Positions 1 through 5,054 of a stretch of 5,054 nt of DNA are shown piece after piece. The first letter of the stretch is position 1, and each line of letters begins with the position of its first letter. The notes below the pieces were generated by a model, which was given only the letters and a program-made list of their open reading frames with translations, did not search any database and was not told where the DNA came from. A program made the position numbers and the translations under genes. The stretch is from the NCBI GenBank assembly GCA_013153825.1, contig JAADDP010000064.1, positions 1 to 5,054 of the forward strand. Direction: 5' to 3'. The DNA comes from Campylobacterota bacterium. GTDB lineage: Bacteria > Campylobacterota > Campylobacteria > Campylobacterales > Sulfurovaceae.

Positions 1-1
1 A

Positions 2-613
2 CATAAGAGTGCATTTGAGCTAAATAGTTCAAGTGGGCTTATATCTCTAATAGAGGGTGGATTGAGTGCAAAAGTGAAATCGGATATACCATTTATGGGG
101 ATTGACCATATAGAGCTATTTTTTGGTAAGGCTAGAGATGGGTATAGATATAGTGGTGGGTTGATAGAGATACCTACAGTTAAGGTGGTAGAGGGTAAGG
201 GTGTAATAGATAACCTCAACGATTTAATACTACAGTTACAGCAGTTACCACTCAAAGATATATTGGATTCGGCCAGAGCAATCATAGATGATAATAGGAG
301 ACCCATCAATAATCTGATTAAACATCTCGATAGCGTTATCAAGAGGTTTGCAAAGAGTGTGAGAGATATAAATAGGTTTACCTCTAGTGAAGAGTTCCTA
401 AATATATCAGCAAATATCAATAATCTCCTTGGAGAGCTTGAGCTGACTCTACTAGATATACAGAAGTTAACTAGAGAGTATGGAGAGAACTCAAAATTTG
501 GAGACCAGCTATCTCTAACATTGGAGTCCATATCTGAGGCATCTCGCTCCTTCGATAAGACAAATAGAATTCTACAGAGAAATCCAAACGCTCTACTTGT
601 GGGGGATAATTGA
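2..613 (+). CDS. MCE-family (MlaD/PqiB-like) lipid-transport protein, 5'-truncated by window edge
   Basis: The frame is open from the left edge, so the gene begins outside the window; 203 residues plus a TGA stop are visible. A TTG at 62 is only an internal codon, because the frame reads through it in continuous MCE-type sequence. The first ~50 visible residues look like the end of an MCE domain: SLIEGG, then LSAKVKSD, then a G-I-D-H-I-E-L-F-F-G strand where the family has 'LLGxxYIxLxxG'. The rest (about 75-195) is mainly helical with regularly spaced Leu/Ile, as in the long helix or coiled region after the MCE domain in MlaD relatives, and it ends in RNPNALLVGDN, close to the 'rnPsallfG' ending common in the family. 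MCE proteins sit in the periplasm anchored to the inner membrane and carry phospholipids for an ABC transporter. The overlapping lipoprotein gene supports this. The substrate and the direction of transport cannot be read from sequence. Confidence 0.82.
   Translation, partial: HKSAFELNSSSGLISLIEGGLSAKVKSDIPFMGIDHIELFFGKARDGYRYSGGLIEIPTVKVVEGKGVIDNLNDLILQLQQLPLKDILDSARAIIDDNRRPINNLIKHLDSVIKRFAKSVRDINRFTSSEEFLNISANINNLLGELELTLLDIQKLTREYGENSKFGDQLSLTLESISEASRSFDKTNRILQRNPNALLVGDN
601..606 (+). promoter_or_regulatory. Shine-Dalgarno-like GGGGGA deciding the lipoprotein start
   Basis: GGGGGA lies 6 bases before the ATG at 613 and inside the last codons of the MCE gene. It is a weak match to the anti-Shine-Dalgarno sequence, but together with the TGATG stop/start overlap it favours ATG 613 over the TTG at 610. 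Confidence 0.4.
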
Positions 614-1161
614 TGAGGTTTATAATATATATATTGACCCTGATATCCATCTTCGGATGTAGCTCAAAGGAGTTCTACACAATGGGAGATATGTCAGATG
701 TTGAGAGGGGTGCTATTGAGAGAGATGAGTTTATAGGGGTTGAGCAGATAGAGGTGCCAGCATATCTTATGAGTTCGCCGATATATATTAAGAGGAGTAG
801 TTACCATCTGGAGAAGCTTGATGGGGCAAACTGGGTAAACTCTATGGATGAGAGATTGACATCAATCCTAATTGCATATCTGCAGAAGTATATGGATAAT
901 CCAAATATATACCTATACCCGTGGAGTGGGGTAGCCCATATAGATAAGAAGCTATCTCTAACTATAAACGATTTTATAGCCTCAAAGTTCTCCGTCTTTC
1001 TAAGTGCTAGATATAGAATTTTAGATAAGAGTAGTATGAAAATTGGTAGTTACACCTTCAATATTGAGGAGTCTATAGATGGGCATGAGGTTGAGGATAT
1101 GGTTAGAGCCATGGAGAGGGCATACTTTAAATTAATTCAAGATATTGCTAAAAATCTGTGA
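613..1161 (+). CDS. PqiC-like ABC transport auxiliary lipoprotein (DUF330 type)
   Basis: The protein has 182 residues. The ATG at 613 overlaps the upstream TGA (TGATG), so translation is probably coupled; a TTG at 610 would add only one residue. The N-terminus is a lipoprotein signal: M-R, a hydrophobic stretch (residues 3-14), and a lipobox I-F-G-C with Cys16 as the lipidated residue. Ser at +2 predicts outer-membrane sorting. The mature part carries family hallmarks of PqiC/YmbA-type lipoproteins: a FYTM segment just after the signal (21-24), VPAYL (48-52, where the family has 'lPxyL'), a Trp followed by a conserved acidic 'MDERL' helix (74-82), and YPW (102-104). Such proteins partner MCE proteins and are thought to dock them at the outer membrane. 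The match is by motif and context rather than close identity, so the family call is good but the precise role is inferred. It corresponds in position to the lipoprotein next to the MCE gene in Campylobacter (recalled, unchecked). Confidence 0.78.
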   Translation: MRFIIYILTLISIFGCSSKEFYTMGDMSDVERGAIERDEFIGVEQIEVPAYLMSSPIYIKRSSYHLEKLDGANWVNSMDERLTSILIAYLQKYMDNPNIYLYPWSGVAHIDKKLSLTINDFIASKFSVFLSARYRILDKSSMKIGSYTFNIEESIDGHEVEDMVRAMERAYFKLIQDIAKNL

Positions 1162-1167
1162 TATAAT
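1159..1167 (+). promoter_or_regulatory. Candidate extended -10 promoter upstream of gatC
   Basis: TGaTATAAT is a perfect extended -10: TATAAT at 1162-1167 preceded by TG at 1159-1160. The TG is the first two bases of the TGA stop of the lipoprotein gene. There is no TTGACA-like -35 at the right distance, which is normal for sigma-70 promoters in Campylobacterota, where the -10 dominates. Transcription would start near 1174, giving a very short leader with the AGGA at 1179-1182. Read-through from the upstream lipid-transport operon is still possible, since no terminator lies between. Confidence 0.45.
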
Positions 1168-1187
1168 CCACTCTAAAAAGGATATAT

Positions 1188-1478
1188 ATGTTAATAGATG
1201 ATAGAGTGTTGGATAGTCTAGAGAGGCTCTCTATGTTGGAGATTGATGCCGATAAGAGGGAGTCTCTAAAAAGGGAGTTGAGCGAGATTGTATCCTATGT
1301 TGAGAACCTAAATGAGCTGGATACATCAGAGCTAGATTCTCTATTCTCGACTATATTGGGTGGAACTCCACTCAGAGAAGATATAGCTGTGAGAGAGCCA
1401 TCTATACCAGAGGATATCTTGAAGTACGCCCCTAGAGCAGAGGATGATTTCTTTATTGTCCCTAAAATTATAGAATAA
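1188..1478 (+). CDS. gatC: Aspartyl/glutamyl-tRNA(Asn/Gln) amidotransferase subunit C
   Basis: GatC is the small stabilising subunit of the GatCAB amidotransferase, which turns mischarged Glu-tRNA(Gln) and/or Asp-tRNA(Asn) into Gln-tRNA(Gln)/Asn-tRNA(Asn) in the cytoplasm. The 96-residue length is typical. Visible hallmarks are an N-terminal helix ending in LERLSMLEID (11-20), a second helix LSEIVSYVENLNELDTS (31-47), the conserved turn TPLRED (60-65), and the C-terminal APRAEDDFFIVPKIIE (81-96), matching the family's 'ap...edgffvVPkvie' ending. The ATG has an AGGA 5 bases upstream (1179-1182, within AAAAAGGA). gatA and gatB are not in the window; unlinked gat genes are common. The sequence style resembles epsilonproteobacterial GatC. 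Those bacteria often lack GlnRS and/or AsnRS and so depend on this pathway. Confidence 0.95.
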   Translation: MLIDDRVLDSLERLSMLEIDADKRESLKRELSEIVSYVENLNELDTSELDSLFSTILGGTPLREDIAVREPSIPEDILKYAPRAEDDFFIVPKIIE

Positions 1479-1498
1479 TTTAAAAAAATAATAGTAGA

Positions 1499-1535
1499 AT
1501 AAGAGATTAAAAAATAATTAAGGATAATCTCTTAT
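1499..1535 (+). promoter_or_regulatory. 11-bp inverted repeat enclosing the pilT ribosome binding site and start
   Basis: ATAAGAGATTA (1499-1509) and TAATCTCTTAT (1525-1535) are perfect reverse complements around a 15-base loop. The loop ends in AAGGA (1520-1524), the only good Shine-Dalgarno sequence for pilT, and the last two paired bases of the 3' arm are the A and T of the ATG at 1534. In RNA this would hide the start codon while exposing the Shine-Dalgarno sequence in the loop. The stem has only two G-C pairs, so its stability is modest. As DNA it could instead be the operator of a dimeric repressor. A TAGAAT (1495-1500) could serve as a -10; if it did, the transcript would begin inside the 5' arm and lack part of the stem. 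Confidence 0.5.
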
Positions 1536-2598
1536 GGCTATTGATATAAAAAAATTACTCCATAGCATCGTAGCCCACGGTGCTTCAGATCTACATCTTG
1601 TGAGTAGAAGTGAACCTCAAATTAGGATAGATGGTAAACTTAGAGCCGTAAATCTCCCCATATTAAATGGAAAGGATATTGAGGAGATGACCTACTCTCT
1701 CCTTACAGAGAGGCAGAAGAAGCAGTTTGAGGAGAATTTAGAGCTAGATTTTGCTCTATACCTACCTGGAATAGGGAGATTTAGAGCAAACTACTATAAA
1801 TCTTTAGGTGATATAGCTGCAGCTTTTAGAATTATTCCAACAGAGATACCAAATTTAGATGGGCTAAATGCCCCAAAGATATATAAAGATATTATAAAGA
1901 GAGAGAAGGGTCTTATACTGGTTACAGGTCCTACCGGTAGTGGAAAATCTACAACTCTTGCAGCTATGCTAAATGAGATAAATGAGACAGAACATAAGCA
2001 TATAATTACTGTAGAGGACCCTGTAGAGTTTATCCATCAGAATAGAAGGAGTGTATTCTCACATAGAGAGACGGGTAGTGATACCAAAAGCTTTGCTACT
2101 GCTCTAAAGTATGCGATGAGACAGGACCCAGATATCATACTTATCGGAGAGATGAGGGATAAGGAGACCATTGAGGCCGCCTTAACTGCTGCCGAGACAG
2201 GTCATCTAGTATTTGGAACACTCCATACAAACTCAGCACCGGGGACAATAAACCGTATTATTGATGTATTTAATGGAGATGAGCAGGGGCAGATTAGAGC
2301 TATGATATCCACAACTCTTGTAGCTGTTATATCTCAAGTTCTACTACCTAAACATGGTGGAGGAAGGATTGCTGTACCAGAGATAATGGTAACAAACCAT
2401 GCAATCTCAAATCTCATAAGGGAGGATAAGATACATCAGATATATTCTCAGATGCAATTGGGTCAAGGTAGTAGTGGGATGCAGACTCAGACACAGGTAT
2501 TAGAGAAGTTAGTTAAGAGTGGCATGGTATCAAAGAGTGTGGCTATGCAGTTTGCAAATAAACCAGATGAGTTGAAGGTAAAGATAAACTTCAGTTGA
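1534..2598 (+). CDS. pilT: Type IV pilus retraction ATPase PilT
   Basis: This is the hexameric cytoplasmic motor of the GspE/PilT secretion-ATPase family that depolymerises type IV pili, driving twitching motility and often DNA uptake. At 354 residues it has the usual PilT length. The N-terminal PAS-like domain carries ASDLHL (17-22) and IRIDGKL (30-36). The ATPase core has Walker A GPTGSGKST (132-140), the Asp box ITVEDPVEF (158-166), Walker B DIILIGEMRD (200-209, with the catalytic Glu at 206) and the His box GHLVFGTLHTNS (223-234). The C-terminal AISNLIRED (290-298), the PilT-specific region needed for retraction in studied homologues, separates it from PilB extension ATPases. PilU is the alternative, but the length and C-terminus fit PilT better. 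ATG 1534 has AAGGA 9 bases upstream, in the loop of the inverted repeat described separately. No pilus structural gene is nearby; it lies between gatC and pta. Confidence 0.95.
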   Translation: MAIDIKKLLHSIVAHGASDLHLVSRSEPQIRIDGKLRAVNLPILNGKDIEEMTYSLLTERQKKQFEENLELDFALYLPGIGRFRANYYKSLGDIAAAFRIIPTEIPNLDGLNAPKIYKDIIKREKGLILVTGPTGSGKSTTLAAMLNEINETEHKHIITVEDPVEFIHQNRRSVFSHRETGSDTKSFATALKYAMRQDPDIILIGEMRDKETIEAALTAAETGHLVFGTLHTNSAPGTINRIIDVFNGDEQGQIRAMISTTLVAVISQVLLPKHGGGRIAVPEIMVTNHAISNLIREDKIHQIYSQMQLGQGSSGMQTQTQVLEKLVKSGMVSKSVAMQFANKPDELKVKINFS

Positions 2599-2615
2599 AA
2601 GGATTGAAAAGTGGT

Positions 2616-2620
2616 GAGGT
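2616..2620 (+). promoter_or_regulatory. pta: Ribosome binding site supporting the pta start
   Basis: GAGGT lies 10 bases before the ATG at 2631, a slightly long spacing. An in-frame TAG immediately precedes that ATG (2628-2630), so no earlier start is possible. The next in-frame ATG (2652) would cut the first strand of the N-terminal domain, so 2631 is preferred. Confidence 0.5.
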
Positions 2621-2630
2621 TAATCTGTAG

Positions 2631-4709
2631 ATGATTAGAGCTAAATCTTTAATGGTTATAAGTAGAGCCCCACAGAGTGGGATGCGTCTAGTTATTATGG
2701 GGATAATGGGAATGTTGAAGCAGGAGGTTTTAGATATAGCTATCTATAAGCCTATTGTGAATAGTTTAAAGATGGATAGGGATTTAGAGTTTTTTATTAA
2801 ATATTTTAAGTTGAAGCAGAGTGGAAATAGTGCCTTCAGCCTAAATTTGGATATAGCCTCCAAGCTTTTAGCTATTGATAGTGGAAAAGAGCTATTTAAT
2901 AGAGTTTTAAATGATTATGAGAAGTTGAGTAGAAGATATAGCTTTATAGTAGTTGAGGGTAAATCAAACCCAAAACTTGATGATATTATGGGGGAGGATA
3001 TAAACTTTGAGATTGCAAAGAGGCTACAGATACCAACCATAGAGCTTGTAAACGCTAAAGGGGTTACAAGCATAACAAAGATTCAAGAGTATATAGATTA
3101 TCTTATAAATCTTTCTAAACGGTCGAATGTTCGACTCTTAGGTATTTTTATAAATAGATTAAATCCGAAACTACTAAGTGGTATAAATAGCATAAAGAGG
3201 TCAATACCGATATTTGCAATACCGGAGATTAGAGACTTAAGCTCTCCATCGATACTCGATATCATATCTCAGACAGATGTCAAGTTGATAAATCAGAGTA
3301 GTGTCGTTTTAGATAGGGCAATCTACAAGGTTAGAATAGGGACTATGCAGTTGAGGAACTACCTAGAGAGTATGGAGAGTGGAGAGCTAATCGTCGTATC
3401 AAAAGATAGATTTGATATCATTATTGGGGCTTTGGTGGCAAACTACTCAAAGAACTATCCAGCAGTTGCAGGAGTTCTACTTACCGAAAAGATGGCAACT
3501 CCATCTGAGATTGATAAGATTATAGAGGCTACGGGAATACCCGTTATACCGATACTCTCAACAGATAGAGATACTCAAAGTGCTATTGAGATGCTTCAGA
3601 AGGTATCTCCAGAGATAGGTTTAGAGAGTATAAGAAAATTGGCTCTAGTAGAGGGAATATTTATACAGCATATAGACTTAAATAGGATAAAGATGTATCT
3701 AATTGCTGATGAGCCTAAGGGTATGAACCCAATTAGATTTAAGTATCAACTATATAATAGAGCTAGAGAGTCAAAAAGTAATATTCTATTGATAGAGAGT
3801 GAGGATGATAGAGTTTTAAGAGCCGTAGATATCGCTCTCAGAAGAGATTTGTGTAAAATAACTCTACTTGGAAAGAAGGATAAGATTGAGCAGAAGAGTG
3901 GTGCATTGGGTCTAGACCTCTCCAAGGCTAAGGTTATAGACCAGCACAACAACCCCTATACGGAGCAGTTTATAAATAAGTTTTATGAACTTAGAAGAGA
4001 TAAGGGGGTTGTTAGAGCTGTAGCAAAAGATATAATAGCCCAACCAAACTACTTTGCCACAATGATGCTATTTTTCGGATATGTTGATGGTATAGTGAGT
4101 GGAGCTACACACACAACTAGAGAGACCATAAAACCCCCTCTTGAGATAATTAAGGGTAAAGATGGTGTTGAGGTGATATCAAGTATATTCTTTATGCTTA
4201 TGAACAGTAGAGTTCTGCTATTTGGAGATTGTGCTGTAAATGTAAATCCAACGGCAGAGGAGTTGGCTCAGATAGCCATCAGCTCTGCAGAGACGGCGAA
4301 AGAGTTTGGAATTGAACCTATAGTGGCTATGCTCTCATACTCAACCAGCTGTACAGGTATAGGGAGAGATAGTGATAGGGTTAGAGAGGCTACAAAGATA
4401 GCTCAGAGGTTAGCTCCAGAAATAGCTATTGAGGGGCCAATGCAGTATGATGTTGCAATCGATTCTGGAAAACATAAGATACCGAATAGTAGAGTGGCGG
4501 GGAGGGCTACAGTATTAATATTTCCAGACCTAAATATTGCTAATAGTACCTATAAGGGTCTCCAGAGAGGAAATAAGTCGGTAGCTATTGGCCCAATCCT
4601 ACAGGGTCTTAAGAGACCATGTAATGACCTTAGTAGAGGCTGTTCCGTAGATGATATCGTAGATACGATAGCCATCACGGCTATCCAATCTAAAAGCTCA
4701 CATAGGTGA
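2631..4709 (+). CDS. pta: Phosphate acetyltransferase, long three-domain form
   Basis: Pta interconverts acetyl-CoA plus phosphate with acetyl phosphate plus CoA in the cytoplasm, linking central metabolism to acetate via acetate kinase. The 692 residues match the long form (as in E. coli). Residues 1 to ~215 form the dethiobiotin-synthetase-like AAA_26 domain (YKPIV at 39-43, FIVVEG at 105-110, GIFINRL at 171-177). Residues ~216-330 are the DRTGG-type middle domain (SGELIVVSKDRFDIIIGAL at 250-268). Residues ~365-685 are the catalytic PTA_PTB domain, with GYVDGIVSGATHTTRETI (483-500), SYSTSCTGIGRDSDRVREAT (569-588), EGPMQYDVAI (601-610), VAGRATVLIFPDLNIANSTY (622-641) and IGPILQGLKRPCNDLSRG (653-670). 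The N-terminal P-loop position reads APQSGMRLV and lacks a canonical GK[ST], so nucleotide binding there is doubtful; this domain is regulatory in E. coli. It follows pilT by 32 bases and may share its transcript. No ackA is visible downstream. Confidence 0.94.
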   Translation: MIRAKSLMVISRAPQSGMRLVIMGIMGMLKQEVLDIAIYKPIVNSLKMDRDLEFFIKYFKLKQSGNSAFSLNLDIASKLLAIDSGKELFNRVLNDYEKLSRRYSFIVVEGKSNPKLDDIMGEDINFEIAKRLQIPTIELVNAKGVTSITKIQEYIDYLINLSKRSNVRLLGIFINRLNPKLLSGINSIKRSIPIFAIPEIRDLSSPSILDIISQTDVKLINQSSVVLDRAIYKVRIGTMQLRNYLESMESGELIVVSKDRFDIIIGALVANYSKNYPAVAGVLLTEKMATPSEIDKIIEATGIPVIPILSTDRDTQSAIEMLQKVSPEIGLESIRKLALVEGIFIQHIDLNRIKMYLIADEPKGMNPIRFKYQLYNRARESKSNILLIESEDDRVLRAVDIALRRDLCKITLLGKKDKIEQKSGALGLDLSKAKVIDQHNNPYTEQFINKFYELRRDKGVVRAVAKDIIAQPNYFATMMLFFGYVDGIVSGATHTTRETIKPPLEIIKGKDGVEVISSIFFMLMNSRVLLFGDCAVNVNPTAEELAQIAISSAETAKEFGIEPIVAMLSYSTSCTGIGRDSDRVREATKIAQRLAPEIAIEGPMQYDVAIDSGKHKIPNSRVAGRATVLIFPDLNIANSTYKGLQRGNKSVAIGPILQGLKRPCNDLSRGCSVDDIVDTIAITAIQSKSSHR

Positions 4710-4796
4710 ACTACCCTAACTTTTTGCTACAGACCCTCTTATAAGGCATCTCCAGAGGCTTAACGGGCTGTATGGAGTTGTCTAAATTCATAAAGA

Positions 4797-4825
4797 CCTA
4801 ATCAATGAGCTTCGCTCATATTGGG
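4797..4825. repeat. Bulged 12-bp hairpin downstream of pta
   Basis: ATGAGC (4805-4810) and GCTCAT (4814-4819) form a perfect 6-bp stem with a TTC loop. CCTAAT (4797-4802) and ATTGGG (4820-4825) extend it by six more pairs (one G.U in + strand RNA) after a 2-base bulge (CA, 4803-4804) on the 5' side. No T-run follows on either strand, so it is not a classical intrinsic terminator. It could protect the pta mRNA 3' end or be a dispersed palindromic element; a single copy cannot tell. Confidence 0.5.
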
Positions 4826-4980
4826 CTAAATTAATATATTAATATTATATTAAACATATATACTAATCTATTGACTTAAATAAATAAAAAATTAGACCAT
4901 TTTCAATCAAAATATTATATTAAATAGATAAATATATTTTATATTATTTTAAGCCATTTTTTGCCTAAAAATTGATCACC

Positions 4981-5026
4981 GAGATATGGCAATTTTACTA
5001 TATCCCTGAGAAAATTGCTATGTTTT
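4981..5026 (+). repeat. 16-bp potential RNA stem-loop at the right end
   Basis: GAGATATGGCAATTTT (4981-4996) can pair with AAAATTGCTATGTTTT (5011-5026) around a 14-base loop. The inner eight pairs (GCAATTTT/AAAATTGC) are perfect Watson-Crick. Of the outer eight, four are Watson-Crick and four are G.U or U.G when transcribed from the + strand; on the - strand those four would be A/C mismatches. It may belong to a leader of a gene beyond the window or to a small RNA. A second copy of AAAATTG at 4968-4974 could compete for CAATTTT at 4990-4996. Confidence 0.45.
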
Positions 5027-5054
5027 CCGAAATTATATACTTATATAAATTATA

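Larger units (their letters stand above)
4710..5054. other. Non-coding spacer after pta, ending in an extremely A+T-rich tract
   Basis: No supportable gene lies here. The first part (4710-4825) has base composition close to the genes and several short complementary segments: CCTCT 4735-4739 with AGAGG 4754-4758, and CTCCA 4750-4754 with TGGAG 4773-4777, which share A4754 and so exclude each other. From 4826 the composition falls sharply; 4841-4960 has only about 14 G or C in 120 bases. No clear intrinsic terminator for pta was found: a 4-bp TAGG/CCTA stem (4703-4706 with 4715-4718) precedes five T at 4721-4725, but it is weak and overlaps the stop codon. A 14-base AT-only sequence, AATATTATATTAAA, occurs at 4841-4854 and 4911-4924; in such biased sequence this may be chance. 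A short + frame (ATG 5020) and a short - frame (stop at 4998-5000) both run off the right edge and neither can be preferred. Confidence 0.7.

Noticed and set aside
3746..3952. 68-codon open frame on the - strand
   Set aside because: It lies wholly inside pta, opposite the linker and the start of the catalytic domain, has no recognisable protein features, and is best explained as a shadow of pta codon usage.
4703..4725. Intrinsic terminator for pta (TAGG/CCTA stem followed by TTTTT)
   Set aside because: The stem is only four pairs, overlaps the stop codon and is separated from the T-run by two bases; too weak to call.
4719..4736. Possible IS6-family-like terminal inverted repeat
   Set aside because: The resemblance needs insertions and substitutions, there is no transposase or second end, and intact pta would occupy the place of the element. 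Mentioned only as a hint within the spacer finding.
4711..4791. 26-residue frame on the - strand (ATG at 4791, stop at 4711-4713), with non-AT-biased codons
   Set aside because: It is bounded by stops, has no convincing ribosome binding site, and overlaps the hairpin-rich spacer. Length and content are within chance.
4871..4899. TTGACT as a -35 element within the AT-rich tract
   Set aside because: No TATAAT-like hexamer lies 16-18 bases downstream, and matches are expected often in such biased sequence.
4826..4980. Replication origin suggested by the A+T-rich tract
   Set aside because: No cluster of DnaA-box-like sequences was seen and the neighbours are not origin-associated genes such as dnaA or dnaN.
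4998..5054. Possible C-terminus of a - strand gene (18 codons then TAG) or N-terminus of a + strand gene (ATG 5020)
   Set aside because: Both frames run off the edge with too few residues to recognise and no strong ribosome binding site for the + option, so neither can be annotated.

Overview
The window reads as a continuous stretch of bacterial chromosome with all genes on the + strand: an incomplete MCE (MlaD-like) lipid-transport subunit, its partner lipoprotein, gatC, pilT and a full-length pta. About 345 bases of spacer follow, the last part extremely A+T-rich. The organism is most likely a member of the Campylobacterota (Epsilonproteobacteria). This rests on moderately low G+C coding sequence, arginine encoded almost only by AGA/AGG, heavy ATA use, a GatC sequence of the epsilonproteobacterial style, and an MCE-plus-lipoprotein pair that resembles the Campylobacter cj1648-cj1649 arrangement. 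The placement is from recall and inference; no search was run.

Layout. Positions 2-613 hold the C-terminal two thirds or so of an MCE-family protein, open to the left edge. Its stop overlaps the start of a PqiC-like outer-membrane lipoprotein (613-1161), so the two are translationally coupled; the permease and ATPase of the same ABC system are expected to the left. A perfect extended -10 element (TGaTATAAT) overlaps the lipoprotein stop codon and probably starts a new transcript for gatC (1188-1478). pilT (1534-2598) follows after 55 bases that contain an 11-bp perfect inverted repeat whose 3' arm includes the first two bases of the pilT start codon and whose loop carries the Shine-Dalgarno sequence. 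pta (2631-4709) follows pilT after 32 bases and may be co-transcribed with it.

The right-hand spacer has two parts. Positions 4710-4825 have ordinary base composition and are rich in potential stems, including a bulged 12-bp hairpin. Positions 4826-5054 are mostly A/T and end in a 16-bp potential stem (4981-4996 with 5011-5026) whose four non-Watson-Crick positions are all G.U in + strand RNA.

Functionally the window combines envelope lipid trafficking (MCE and lipoprotein), Gln-tRNA/Asn-tRNA formation by transamidation (GatC), type IV pilus retraction (PilT) and acetyl-CoA/acetyl-phosphate interconversion (Pta). The genes are ordinary families. I see no convincing new multi-gene system; the best leads are the structured non-coding elements at the pilT start and at the right end.
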